Shown here one piece after another: positions 44,745-53,422 of a stretch of 64,000 bases of DNA. A program made the translations under genes and the position numbers. Source of the DNA: Pseudomonas lurida. Lineage in GTDB: Bacteria; Pseudomonadota; Gammaproteobacteria; Pseudomonadales; Pseudomonadaceae. Position 1 is the first letter of the stretch; every line of letters starts with the position of its first letter. The notes under the pieces are model-generated. The model was not told the DNA's origin. It worked only from the letters and a program-made list of their open reading frames with translations, and searched no databases. The stretch spans positions 4,881,501 to 4,945,500 of the forward strand of contig NZ_PDJB01000001.1 in the NCBI RefSeq assembly GCF_002563895.1, written 5' to 3'.

Positions 44745-45227
44745 TCAGCCTCTTTCGCCTATCGGCAACCAGATCTCCACCGTCCCGGTGCCCTTGCGTG
44801 CGTCAAAATCGGCGCTGTATCGCTCGAAATCCGCGCCCATCACCTTGTAGCCCGAGTGCGGCAACCACTCGAACATGATGCGCTCGTAGGTCTGCTCCAG
44901 CGCCTGCACCGGGCCGTAATGCGGGAACACGGCATAGTTGAGCGGCGGAATTTCGATGAACTCGAAGTTGCTGGGCACGTCGCCCTTGGTGGGGACTTCG
45001 ACACCCGCCAAATAGTCGAATTCGCCCTGTTTGGGGTTGTGGCAAACACCATAGGTCACGCCACCAACGCGCTGTTTGATGTCCTTGATGCAGGTGTCGA
45101 ACAACTCCCACAGTTTGGGGATATCCCCCACGGTGGCCTTCGAATAACGCCCTTGCACCCCGGCGATCACCAGGGCTTTTCCAGCTTCCATGCGTGGCTC
45201 TAACGGTTGTTTTGTCTGCTGATCCAT
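44745..45227 (-). CDS. GyrI-like/AraC effector-binding domain protein
   Basis: A 160-residue protein with the GyrI-like small-molecule binding fold (AraC_E_bind) without a DNA-binding region: GDIPKLWELFDTCIKDIKQR, YGVCHNP, YLAGVEV, and the C-terminal FERYSADFDA and VEIWLPIG. Such solitary domains bind drugs or act as hydrolases. I use start 45227 (MDQQTKQ), with AGGAG upstream; the longer frame to 45461 lies over the alaC promoter and start. Divergent from alaC. Confidence 0.87.
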   Translation of the reverse strand: MDQQTKQPLEPRMEAGKALVIAGVQGRYSKATVGDIPKLWELFDTCIKDIKQRVGGVTYGVCHNPKQGEFDYLAGVEVPTKGDVPSNFEFIEIPPLNYAVFPHYGPVQALEQTYERIMFEWLPHSGYKVMGADFERYSADFDARKGTGTVEIWLPIGERG

Positions 45228-45423
45228 ACGAACAGTCTCCTTCTTATGAGGGAACAAACCCGCATCGAGTATAGGGGCATATCCACGCTGTACTCCATGC
45301 AGAAAATTTTCCTGCGCATCTGGACAACTGGCCATCATCGACCGTATTGTCTGCCCCGCAGGCCACCGCAGTGGCCGACGTCGCTCGGACGGTTCCGGGC
45401 GCTTACGTACTCTCGAGGCAACA

Positions 45424-46635
45424 ATGGCCGACCAAGGTTCGCCGCGCCGCTTTGCGCGCATAGATCGACTCCCCCCTTACGTGTTCAATATCACTGCCGA
45501 GCTGAAGATGGCTGCGCGTCGGCGCGGCGAAGACATCATCGACTTGAGCATGGGTAACCCTGACGGCGCCACGCCTCCCCACATCGTGGAGAAAATGGTC
45601 ACCGTCGCCCAGCGTGAAGACACCCACGGCTACTCCACGTCCAAAGGCATCCCACGCCTGCGCCGGGCAATCTCGCGCTGGTACAAGGACCGCTATGAAG
45701 TGGACATCGACCCCGAGTCGGAAGCCATCGTCACCATCGGTTCCAAGGAAGGCCTGGCCCACTTGATGCTGGCCACCCTGGACCAGGGCGACACGGTACT
45801 GGTGCCCAACCCGAGCTACCCGATCCACATCTACGGCGCGGTGATTGCCGGCGCCCAGGTGCGGTCGGTGCCACTGATTCCGGGCGTGGATTTCTTCGCT
45901 GAGCTGGAACGGGCGATTCGCGGTTCGATCCCCAAGCCCAAGATGATGATCCTGGGTTTTCCGTCCAACCCCACCGCGCAGTGCGTGGAGCTGGACTTCT
46001 TCGAACGCGTGATCGCGCTGGCCAAGCAGTACGACGTGCTGGTGGTGCATGACCTGGCCTATGCCGACATCGTCTACGACGGCTGGAAAGCCCCGTCGAT
46101 CATGCAGGTGCCTGGCGCCAAGGACATTGCGGTGGAATTTTTCACCCTGTCCAAGAGCTACAACATGGCCGGCTGGCGCATCGGTTTCATGGTCGGTAAC
46201 CCGGAACTGGTCAACGCCCTCGCGCGGATCAAGAGCTACCACGACTACGGCACCTTCACCCCGCTGCAGGTGGCGGCGATTGCGGCGCTGGAAGGCGACC
46301 AGCAGTGCGTGAAAGACATCGCCGAGCAGTACCGCCAGCGTCGCAACGTGCTGGTCAAGGGCCTGCATGAACTGGGCTGGATGGTCGAGAATCCGAAGGC
46401 GTCGATGTACGTCTGGGCGAAAATCCCCGAGCAGTATGCCGCCATGGGTTCGCTGGAGTTCGCCAAGAAGTTGCTGCTGGAGGCCAAGGTGTGTGTGTCG
46501 CCGGGCATCGGCTTTGGCGAGTATGGCGATGATCACGTGCGCTTTGCGCTGATCGAGAACCAGGACCGCATTCGCCAGGCGGTGCGGGGCATTCGCGGGA
46601 TGTTCCGGGCAGATGGGCTGGTCACCAAAGCCTGA
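45424..46635 (+). CDS. alaC: Alanine transaminase (glutamate-pyruvate), class I/II aminotransferase
   Basis: A 403-residue PLP enzyme that exchanges amino groups among alanine, pyruvate, glutamate and 2-oxoglutarate. The N-terminal motif [15 protein letters not shown] and the SMGNPDG stretch are those of AlaC/YfdZ, and the PLP-binding Lys244 lies in [12 protein letters not shown]. The arrangement in pseudomonads often puts alaC near threonine or homoserine genes; here it is alone, followed by a REP hairpin. Confidence 0.92.
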   Translation: MADQGSPRRFARIDRLPPYVFNITAELKMAARRRGEDIIDLSMGNPDGATPPHIVEKMVTVAQREDTHGYSTSKGIPRLRRAISRWYKDRYEVDIDPESEAIVTIGSKEGLAHLMLATLDQGDTVLVPNPSYPIHIYGAVIAGAQVRSVPLIPGVDFFAELERAIRGSIPKPKMMILGFPSNPTAQCVELDFFERVIALAKQYDVLVVHDLAYADIVYDGWKAPSIMQVPGAKDIAVEFFTLSKSYNMAGWRIGFMVGNPELVNALARIKSYHDYGTFTPLQVAAIAALEGDQQCVKDIAEQYRQRRNVLVKGLHELGWMVENPKASMYVWAKIPEQYAAMGSLEFAKKLLLEAKVCVSPGIGFGEYGDDHVRFALIENQDRIRQAVRGIRGMFRADGLVTKA

Positions 46636-46663
46636 CCCCAACCACCTGCTGGAATATGGTTGA

Positions 46664-46697
46664 AACTGTGGGAGCGGGCTTGCTCGCTCCCACAGTT
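46664..46697. repeat. REP hairpin after alaC
   Basis: AACTGTGGGAGCG and CGCTCCCACAGTT are perfect 13-base arms around GGCTTGCT. It stands between convergent alaC and gntP. Confidence 0.85.
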
Positions 46698-46734
46698 GGA
46701 CTGGGTTTTCACCCCCAGCTTGATGGTGTGACGG

Positions 46735-48087
46735 TTAGACCACCAACGACAGCAGCATGATGAAAATCAACGCCACGATCGACAGAATTGTCTCCATCGC
46801 CGTCCACGTCTTGAACGTCTCGGCCACGGTCATGTTGAAGTACTGCTTCACCAGCCAGAACCCCGCATCGTTGACGTGAGACAGGATCAACGAGCCTGCC
46901 CCCGTCGCCAACACCAGCAACTCGCGGTTAACCCCGGGAATCATACCCACCACCGGCACCACGATGCCCGCGCCCGTAATGGTCGCCACCGTTGCAGAAC
47001 CGGTTGCCACGCGAATCACTGCCGCCACCAGCCACGCCAGCAGGATCGGGTTGATCTGTGCGTTCACTGCCATATGGCCGATCACATCACCCACGCCACT
47101 GGTCACCAGCATCTGCTTGAACCCGCCACCGGCGCCGATGATCAGGATGATCGCGGCGGTCGGCGCAAGGCTGGCGTCGAGCAGCTTGAGGATCTGCTTG
47201 GAATGGATGCCCTGGCGATGGCCGAAGGTGTACAGCGACAGCAGCAATGCCAGCAACAATGCGGTGATCGGGTGACCGATCATGTCCATCCAGTTGCGCA
47301 CCACGTTGCCTTCGGCGAACGCGATGTCGGCGAAGGTTTTCAGCAGCATCAGGAACACCGGCAGCAGCACAGTGACCAGGGTGATGCCGAAGCTCGGCAG
47401 GTCTTTGTTCTCGGGCTCGCGGGCCAGTTGATCGACCAGTTCCTGGGACGGGTTGCCCGGAATGTACTTGGCGATAAACGTACCGAAGATCGGACCGGCA
47501 ATGATGGCAGTCGGCAGTGCGACGATCAGGCCGTACAGGATGGTCTTGCCGATGTCCGCGCCAAATACGCCGATGGCCAGCAGCGGGCCCGGGTGCGGTG
47601 GCACCAGGCCGTGTACCGCCGACAGGCCGGCCAGCAGCGGGATACCGATCTTGATCAGCGACACACCGGTGCGGCGTGCGACGATAAACACCAGCGGGAT
47701 CAGCAGCACAAAGCCGATCTCGAAGAACAGCGGGATGCCCACCAGGAACGCGGCAAACATCATGGCCCACTGGACTTTCTCTTTGCCGAAGGCGCGGATC
47801 AGGGTCTGGGCGATCTGATCGGCGCCGCCGGATTCGGCCATCATCTTGCCGAGCATCGTGCCCAGCGCAAGGATGATGCCGACGAAACCGAGCACCCCGC
47901 CGAAGCCGTCCTGGAACGCCTTGATGATCTTGTCCACGGGCATGCCCGAGGTCAGGCCGAGGAAACCGGCCGCGATGATCAGTGCAATGAACGGGTGCAC
48001 CTTGAACTTGGTGATCAGAACGATCAACCCGATGATAGTAACTACTGCGTCTAGCAGCAGGTAAGACTCGTGGGACATGCCAAACAT
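46735..48087 (-). CDS. gntP: Gluconate permease, GntP family
   Basis: A 450-residue inner-membrane gluconate:H+ symporter of the GntT/GntP family. It has about 12-14 membrane helices and the family signatures VSLIKIGIPLLAGLSAVHGL and VPPHPGPLLAI, which are conserved in the gluconate-specific branch. The GGAGAGACCCCCC in front supports ATG 48087; an internal ATG three codons later is possible. It is preceded by its own operator-like palindrome and lies behind gntK in the same direction. Confidence 0.95.
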   Translation of the reverse strand: MFGMSHESYLLLDAVVTIIGLIVLITKFKVHPFIALIIAAGFLGLTSGMPVDKIIKAFQDGFGGVLGFVGIILALGTMLGKMMAESGGADQIAQTLIRAFGKEKVQWAMMFAAFLVGIPLFFEIGFVLLIPLVFIVARRTGVSLIKIGIPLLAGLSAVHGLVPPHPGPLLAIGVFGADIGKTILYGLIVALPTAIIAGPIFGTFIAKYIPGNPSQELVDQLAREPENKDLPSFGITLVTVLLPVFLMLLKTFADIAFAEGNVVRNWMDMIGHPITALLLALLLSLYTFGHRQGIHSKQILKLLDASLAPTAAIILIIGAGGGFKQMLVTSGVGDVIGHMAVNAQINPILLAWLVAAVIRVATGSATVATITGAGIVVPVVGMIPGVNRELLVLATGAGSLILSHVNDAGFWLVKQYFNMTVAETFKTWTAMETILSIVALIFIMLLSLVV

Positions 48088-48143
48088 GGGGGGTCTCTCC
48101 TGTTTGTTGTTGTTATTAAAGCGGGTGTTGAATTTCCTGCCGG

Positions 48144-48157
48144 GGATAGCGCTATCT
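48144..48157. promoter_or_regulatory. GntR operator upstream of gntP
   Basis: GGATAGCGCTATCT, with the perfect palindrome GATAGCGCTATC, lies 57 bases before the gntP start and just inside the 84-base gap between gntK and gntP. It matches two further copies near gntK and gntR. Confidence 0.75.
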
Positions 48158-48171
48158 TTTCCGGCAAAAAA

Positions 48172-48705
48172 TTATTTGGATGGTTCAAAACCGTGTTGCA
48201 GCCACCAGGCGTTGGTCTGCTCGGCCAGTTCCTCGACACTGTCTTCACTGGCGTTGAGGGCCAGGGTCAGCGGCTCGCCCTTGGGCGATTCCAGGGTGGC
48301 GAACTGGCTGTCGATCAGGCTCGCCGGCATGAAATGGCCGGGGCGATGGGACACGCGGTCGGCGGCCACGGCACGGGTCAGCTCCAGGAAGACGAAACCC
48401 AGGCCCGGCGCAGCTTCGCGCAAATGGTCACGGTATTTCTTTTTAAGGGCGGAACAGGTGAGCACGGGATGCTCGCCCGCTTTGAGCGAACGGCGCAGTT
48501 CATCGCAAAGGATGTCGAGCCAGCCGGCGCGGTCGTCGTCGTTGAGGGGGTGGCCAGCGCTCATCTTTTCAATGTTGGCAGCGGGGTGAAAGCTGTCGCC
48601 TTCAATCGCGGTGGCGCCGTTCAGGCGGCACAGGGCCTCGCTGACGCTGGACTTGCCACAGCCGGAAACACCCATGATGACCAGGGCAGTAACAGGTTGA
48701 CTCAT
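48172..48705 (-). CDS. gntK: Gluconokinase
   Basis: Phosphorylates gluconate to 6-phosphogluconate at the head of the Entner-Doudoroff route. The 177-residue protein has the P-loop GVSGCGKSS at residues 12-20 and the GDSFHPAANIEKMSAGHPLNDDDR segment (in parts) that binds the sugar, both diagnostic of GntK. Start 48705 gives MSQPVTALV; the frame to 48822 is longer but is only promoter. It is divergent from gntR and followed by gntP. Confidence 0.96.
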   Translation of the reverse strand: MSQPVTALVIMGVSGCGKSSVSEALCRLNGATAIEGDSFHPAANIEKMSAGHPLNDDDRAGWLDILCDELRRSLKAGEHPVLTCSALKKKYRDHLREAAPGLGFVFLELTRAVAADRVSHRPGHFMPASLIDSQFATLESPKGEPLTLALNASEDSVEELAEQTNAWWLQHGFEPSK

Positions 48706-48722
48706 GAAACACCTCAGGACGC

Positions 48723-48736
48723 AGATAGCGCTACCT
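48723..48736. promoter_or_regulatory. GntR operator upstream of gntK
   Basis: AGATAGCGCTACCT, a near-palindrome with the same AGCGCT centre as the other two sites, 18 bases before gntK. Confidence 0.7.
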
Positions 48737-48874
48737 TTGCACGCTGTAAGGCTAGTGCAAAAACAGGCTTTTCCCGCGCCGTCTTGTCTTTTTTTATGGA
48801 GTGACGCGTGCATCCTCTCCAATCGTTTGAACCGGATCAGGCAACCCAGCGTTCAAGAATTTGCAGCCATTTGG

Positions 48875-48888
48875 AGACAGCGCTACCT
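48875..48888. promoter_or_regulatory. GntR operator upstream of gntR
   Basis: AGACAGCGCTACCT, 34 bases before the gntR start, third copy of the AG-N2-AGCGCTA-N-CT palindrome. Suggests that GntR controls its own gene as well as gntK and gntP. Confidence 0.7.
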
Positions 48889-48921
48889 TAGTGCCTCGAT
48901 TTTTGTTTGGCAAGCCGCCTG

Positions 48922-49950
48922 ATGACCTCCAAGAACGATAAAAAATTGCGCACCACCGGTCGCCCGACCCTTAACGAAGTCGCCCGCTTGGCCGGTGTCA
49001 GCCCGATTACCGCCTCCCGAGCGCTGCGTGGCATCAGTACCGTTGCCACCGAGCTGGTGGAAAAGGTGCAGCACGCCGCCGCTGAACTGAACTACGTGGT
49101 CAACCCCGCCGCCCGCGCCCTGGCCTCGGCCCAGAGCCATTCGGTGGTGGTGTTGGTGCCTTCGCTGTCCAACCTGCTGTTTATCGAAACCCTCGAAGCC
49201 ATCCATCAAGTGCTACGGCCCAAGGGCTTTGAAGTGCTGATCGGCAATTCCCACTACTCGCGCGACGAAGAAGAAAACCTGCTGCGCAACTACATGGCCT
49301 ACCAGCCACGGGGTTTGTTGCTGACCGGGTTTGATCGCACCGAAAGCGCCCGACGGATGGTCGAGGCCAGCAATGTGCCCTGCGTCTATATGATGGACCT
49401 GGACCCCAACGCCGGCGTGAACTGCGTGGGGTTTTCGCAATTGGCGGCGGGTGAGACGGCGGCGGCGCATCTGCTGTCCCGAGGGCGCAAGCGCCTGGCG
49501 TACATCGGCGCGCAGTTGGACCAGCGCACGTTGCTGCGCGGCGAAGGGTTCCGCCGGGCGCTGCAACAGGCGGGCATGTACGACCCGGCGCTGGAATTGC
49601 TGACGCCGCGCCCTTCCTCCGTGGGGCTCGGTGGCGAATTGTTCCTGCAACTGCTGGCCGCTCATCCGGATGTGGATGCGATCTTCTTTGGCAACGACGA
49701 CTTGGCCCAAGGCGCCCTGCTGGAAGCCATGCGCCATGACATCAAAGTGCCGGAGCGCGTGGCGGTGCTGGGCTTCAACGACTTGCCGGCGTCATCGTTC
49801 ATGGTGCCGCGCTTGAGCAGCATCAGCACCCCGCGTGAGGCGATCGGCCGGCGTGCCGCGGAGCATTTGTTGACGATCATGGCCGGCAACAAGGTCGCCA
49901 AGCCGGTGGTGGATATGGGCTTTGAGTTGCAGGTTCGGGAGAGTACGTAG
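48922..49950 (+). CDS. gntR: LacI-family repressor of gluconate genes
   Basis: A 342-residue repressor with a LacI HTH (TLNEVARLAGVSPITASRAL at about residues 16-35), the hinge (ASAQSHSVVVLVPS after NPAARALA) and a type 1 periplasmic-binding-protein effector domain. It is divergent from gntK, and three operators of the same sequence flank gntK, gntP and itself. I chose ATG 48922 over TTG 48907. Gluconate or 6-phosphogluconate is the probable inducer. A REP-like stem with CTCCCACAGTTTTTACTGTG stands at about 50004-50023. Confidence 0.95.
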   Translation: MTSKNDKKLRTTGRPTLNEVARLAGVSPITASRALRGISTVATELVEKVQHAAAELNYVVNPAARALASAQSHSVVVLVPSLSNLLFIETLEAIHQVLRPKGFEVLIGNSHYSRDEEENLLRNYMAYQPRGLLLTGFDRTESARRMVEASNVPCVYMMDLDPNAGVNCVGFSQLAAGETAAAHLLSRGRKRLAYIGAQLDQRTLLRGEGFRRALQQAGMYDPALELLTPRPSSVGLGGELFLQLLAAHPDVDAIFFGNDDLAQGALLEAMRHDIKVPERVAVLGFNDLPASSFMVPRLSSISTPREAIGRRAAEHLLTIMAGNKVAKPVVDMGFELQVREST

Positions 49951-50078
49951 GGCGCATCTGACATAAAGCGATGGACCAACACGCCCCGCGCTGTTAAGCC
50001 CTGCTCCCACAGTTTTTACTGTGCCCACGCCTCCTGCCCCTGCTAGATTGGTCTTTCTCCACATGCCAGGGAAGCACC

Positions 50079-50711
50079 ATGGGACACTCACTGAAAATCT
50101 TGGGCCGCACGTCCTCCATCAACGTGCGCAAAGTGCTCTGGACCTGCCAGGAACTGGGCATCGACTGCCAGCGCGAAGACTGGGGCATCGGCTTCAAGCC
50201 CACCCAGTCCGCCGAATTCCTCGCCCTCAACCCCAACGCCCAAGTGCCGGTGCTGATCGACGACCATGGCGTGCTGTGGGAATCCAACACCATCTGCCGC
50301 TACTTGGTGAACCTCTACCAGCGCCATGACCTGCTGCCCGCCGAGCCAGCACCGCGCGCCCGGGTCGAGCAGTGGATCGACTGGCAAGCCGTCGAACTCA
50401 ACCGTGCCTGGGGTGACGCCTTCACGGCCTTGGTGCGCAACAACCCGGATGGCCTGGACGCGTCGCAGATAAACGCCGCCGTAGAGCGGTGGAACGACAA
50501 GATGGGCATCCTCGAGCAGCAACTGACGAAGACCGGCGCCTACGTGGCCGGCGATGAATTCACCCTCGCCGATATCCTGATCGGTCTGTCGGTGCACCGC
50601 TGGCAGATGACGCCCATGGAGCGGCCGCCCTACCCCGCCATTGCGGCGTACTATCAACGCCTCGGTCAGCACGCTGGCTTCAAGACGTTCGCCCTCGACG
50701 GCCACAACTAA
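50079..50711 (+). CDS. Glutathione S-transferase
   Basis: A 210-residue GST: N-terminal thioredoxin-like domain with SSINVRKVLWTCQELGIDC (probable catalytic Ser near 10) and PNAQVPVLIDDHGVLWESNTIC (cis-Pro and the ES contact), and a helical C-terminal domain with EQWIDWQ and FTLADILIGLSVHRW. It conjugates glutathione to electrophiles or isomerises them. AGGGAAG precedes the start; the next gene, 16 bases on, is probably in the same operon. Confidence 0.92.
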   Translation: MGHSLKILGRTSSINVRKVLWTCQELGIDCQREDWGIGFKPTQSAEFLALNPNAQVPVLIDDHGVLWESNTICRYLVNLYQRHDLLPAEPAPRARVEQWIDWQAVELNRAWGDAFTALVRNNPDGLDASQINAAVERWNDKMGILEQQLTKTGAYVAGDEFTLADILIGLSVHRWQMTPMERPPYPAIAAYYQRLGQHAGFKTFALDGHN

Positions 50712-50727
50712 CCCCAAGGACCCCAAC

Positions 50728-51465
50728 GTGAAAGGACTCAACGTACTGCTCACCGGCGCCTGCGGCAGAATCGGCAAGACGTTTTTCGAAGCCTCGAAGG
50801 ACCGCTACCGCTTCACCCTTACTGATCGCATCGCGCCGGACTTCAACCTGGGCGAGCACCGTTTCGTGCACGCCGACCTCAGCGATAAATCCAGCCTCGC
50901 CACGCTGCTCGAAGGCATCGACGTCATCGTGCACCTCTCGGGTATTCCCCATGCCAGCGCCGCGTTCGATGACCTGCTGCCCAACAACATCCTCGCCACC
51001 ACTTACCTGTTCGAGGCCGCCGTGGCCGCCGGGGTGCAGCGCGTAGTGTTCGCCAGCAGCGCGCAAACCATCGAGGGCTACCCGGTGGACCGCCAGATCA
51101 CACCTGGCATGCAGGTGATGCCCGCTAACCTGTATGGCGTGAGCAAATGCTACGGCGAAGCGCTGTGTGGCTACTACGCCGCGAAAACGCCGCTGTCGAC
51201 GATTGCCCTGCGCATCGGCGCCTTCGAAGTCCCGGAGACCCACGACCTCAACAACGCCCGTGACCTCAGCGCCTGGCTCAGCCCGCGGGATGCGGTGCAG
51301 TTGCTGCAGCGCTCGGTGGAGGCCGAAGGGGTGAAGCACCTGATCGCCCATGGCATTTCCAACAACCGCTTCAAGCGCCTGGACCTGAGCGAAACCACCC
51401 GGGTGCTGGGCTACCAACCGGTGGACGACGCGTTCCAGACCTTCGAGATTCCCATCGCCTTCTGA
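50728..51465 (+). CDS. NAD-dependent epimerase/dehydratase-family protein, uronate dehydrogenase-like
   Basis: A 245-residue extended-SDR protein: nucleotide-binding motif TGACGRIG near residue 8-15, and YGVSKCYGE with catalytic Tyr and Lys. The sequence is similar to uronate dehydrogenase (Udh), with LLTGA, ADLSDKSSL, GIDVIVHLSGI, RVVFASSAQ and RIGAFEVPE segments in the same order, so oxidation of a sugar acid is likely. GTG start 50728 follows AAGGA at seven bases. It follows a GST and precedes a sugar-type MFS carrier. Confidence 0.85.
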   Translation: MKGLNVLLTGACGRIGKTFFEASKDRYRFTLTDRIAPDFNLGEHRFVHADLSDKSSLATLLEGIDVIVHLSGIPHASAAFDDLLPNNILATTYLFEAAVAAGVQRVVFASSAQTIEGYPVDRQITPGMQVMPANLYGVSKCYGEALCGYYAAKTPLSTIALRIGAFEVPETHDLNNARDLSAWLSPRDAVQLLQRSVEAEGVKHLIAHGISNNRFKRLDLSETTRVLGYQPVDDAFQTFEIPIAF

Positions 51466-51603
51466 GCACACGCCATAAAACCCTGAAACATAACGCCGGC
51501 GCGCAATAAATCAGCGAATCGGCGTACCAACGGGCGCAACTTCACACGCGCCTATTTCCGTTAGCACGCTAAGATTCCAGGTCACTGCCCCTGGAATACG
51601 CCC

Positions 51604-53019
51604 ATGTCGACACTCACCGCCTCCGCCACCGACGGCATCGACCCCATCCGCGCCGCCCAGATCAGCGCGCGCATCGACCGCCTGCCTGCCGTCGCCACCA
51701 TCTGGCGCCTGGTGGCGTTGCTGTCCATCGGTGGTTTTTTCGAGCTGTACGACCTGTTCCAGACCGCCTACATCAGCCCCGGCCTGATCAGCGACGGCAT
51801 TTTCCACACCGGCAGCGAGGGCGTATTCGGTTTCTCGGACCAAGCCGCCTTTGCTGCCGCGACCTTCCTGGGACTGTTCCTGGGTGCCAGCCTGCTCAGC
51901 CCCATCGCCGACCGTTTCGGTCGGCGGGCGATCTTCACTTTCGCGTTGATCTGGTACACCGTCGCCACCGTGTTGATGGGTATCCAGACATCAGCGTTGG
52001 GCATCATCTGCATGCGTTTCCTGGTGGGCATCGGCCTGGGCATCGAGTTGGTGACCATCGACGCCTACCTCTCGGAACTGGTGCCCAAGCGCATGCGCAG
52101 TTCGGCGTTTGCCTTTGCGTTTTTTATCCAGTTCCTGTCGGTGCCGGCAGTGGCATTGATGTCGTGGTGGCTGGTGCCCCAGGCACCGTTCGGCGTAGCG
52201 GGCTGGCGCTGGGTGGTGCTAAGCAGTGCGGTGTTTGCGCTGTTTATCTGGCAACTGCGCAAGCGCCTGCCGGAATCACCGCGCTGGCTGGCGCAGAAAG
52301 GCCGCTTTGCTGAAGCCGGCAACATCATGGACAGCCTGGAAGCGCGCTGTCAGAAGGATCACGGCAAACCGCTGGATGAACCCGAACCAGAAGCCGTCGG
52401 CATTCAGGGCAGCGGTCGCTTTGCCGATATCTGGCAACCACCGTACCGCCGACGCGCATTGATGCTGATCGTGTTCCATGTGTTCCAGGCCATTGGCTTC
52501 TTTGGCTTCGGCAATTGGTTGCCGGCGTTGCTCTCGGGCCAGGGCGTCAGCGTGACCCACAGCTTGCTCTACGCCTTCATCATCACCCTCGCCTACCCGC
52601 TGGGGCCACTGCTGTTCGTGAAGGTGGCCAATCGCTTTGAAAACAAATGGCAGATCGTCGGCTCGGCCCTGGGCGCGATGATCTTTGGCAGCCTGTTTGC
52701 CCTGCAGACTACCGCCGTGGGCCTGGTGATTTGCGGCGTGATGATCACTTTCTGCAACGCCTGGCTGAGCTTCAGTTATCACTCGTACCAGAGCGAGTTG
52801 TTCCCCACCAACATCCGCGCACGCGCGGTGGGCTTCTGCTACTCGTTCAGCCGCTTGTCCACGGTGTTCAGCAGCCTGTTGATCGGCTTTATCCTCGAAC
52901 ACCTGGGCACGCCGGGCGTACTGGCCTTCATTGCCAGCAGCATGCTGATCGTGATGATCACCATCGGTTGGTTCGGCCCGCGTACGCGTAACCTGGCGTT
53001 GGAGAATATCGCCCATTGA
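51604..53019 (+). CDS. MFS transporter (sugar/acid porter type)
   Basis: A 471-residue inner-membrane carrier with about 12 helices. Motif ADRFGRRAIF after helix 2 and PESPRWLAQKGRF after helix 6 are those of the sugar-porter/AAHS families. The substrate is not clear; neighbours (uronate dehydrogenase-like enzyme and gluconate genes) favour a sugar acid, which is inference. It is on the same strand as the dehydrogenase gene but 138 bases away, so it has its own promoter or a weak link. Confidence 0.88.
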   Translation: MSTLTASATDGIDPIRAAQISARIDRLPAVATIWRLVALLSIGGFFELYDLFQTAYISPGLISDGIFHTGSEGVFGFSDQAAFAAATFLGLFLGASLLSPIADRFGRRAIFTFALIWYTVATVLMGIQTSALGIICMRFLVGIGLGIELVTIDAYLSELVPKRMRSSAFAFAFFIQFLSVPAVALMSWWLVPQAPFGVAGWRWVVLSSAVFALFIWQLRKRLPESPRWLAQKGRFAEAGNIMDSLEARCQKDHGKPLDEPEPEAVGIQGSGRFADIWQPPYRRRALMLIVFHVFQAIGFFGFGNWLPALLSGQGVSVTHSLLYAFIITLAYPLGPLLFVKVANRFENKWQIVGSALGAMIFGSLFALQTTAVGLVICGVMITFCNAWLSFSYHSYQSELFPTNIRARAVGFCYSFSRLSTVFSSLLIGFILEHLGTPGVLAFIASSMLIVMITIGWFGPRTRNLALENIAH

Positions 53020-53288
53020 CAAGGCGCCCTGCGCATCACCTACACGTCTGTACCTGTGAACATTGACAGTAGGCGCTCTGTGCCGGGGCTCGCTAAATGG
53101 CTGTCACGGTTGCACATCAAGCGCGTCTCACAGGGAGTTGGATCATGGGCAGGAAGAGGCCGCTTGCGATCCATAACAGATGCCAAGAGTGACAGCCCCG
53201 AAGCCATCATTACTGGCTACTTTTATGTGAAGGATATTGAAGGTGTGACCCGCTAGCGCCGGCGCAGCCCCCCCTTTTCGTTGTGCCT

Positions 53289-53327
53289 CCGGCAATAATT
53301 GTCCACCCACGGGAAAATTATTGCCGG
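53289..53327. repeat. Long perfect inverted repeat (palindrome) upstream of the sigma-54-type promoter
   Basis: CCGGCAATAATT (53289-53300) and AATTATTGCCGG (53316-53327) are perfect 12-base arms, and the 15-base interior can add TCC/GGA pairs. It ends 43 bases before the -24 GG element. It could be the binding site of an enhancer-binding protein or a hairpin; there is no T-run for a terminator. Confidence 0.6.
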
Positions 53328-53369
53328 TGCGGCGCGCGCTTGACCCGATAAACCGGGCATTTGCTCTGC

Positions 53370-53383
53370 GGCACGCAATTTGC
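53370..53383 (+). promoter_or_regulatory. Candidate sigma-54 promoter
   Basis: The sequence CGGCACGCAATTTGCT contains GGCAC-N5-TTGC with GG and GC 10 bases apart, the key spacing of -24/-12 promoters (TGGCAC-N5-TTGCW). Only the first T is replaced by C. The start codon lies 40 bases after the GC element, and RBS AGGTGAC is just before it. Confidence 0.6.
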
Positions 53384-53422
53384 TCAACCTGAGGCACCTA
53401 CCATTTCCCCAGGTGACCGATC

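Larger units (their letters stand above)
53020..53422. other. Intergenic region with palindrome and sigma-54-type promoter
   Basis: 403 bases between the MFS gene and the 165-residue protein gene. It includes a long perfect inverted repeat (53289-53327) and a GG-N10-GC sigma-54-type element (53370-53383). The first 250 bases hold a 66-codon open frame (53056-53256) that is not supported by coding features. Confidence 0.5.

Noticed and set aside
45403..46641. 412-codon minus-strand frame opposite alaC
   Set aside because: Shadow of alaC; composition is His/Gln/Val-rich and no start signal is present.
46876..48054. 392-codon plus-strand frame opposite gntP
   Set aside because: Shadow of gntP; Gln/Asp/His-rich and without membrane segments, opposite to a clear permease.
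53056..53256. 66-codon frame beginning with GTG in the gap after the MFS gene
   Set aside because: No Shine-Dalgarno, no recognisable domain and no conserved-looking features; treated as non-coding.
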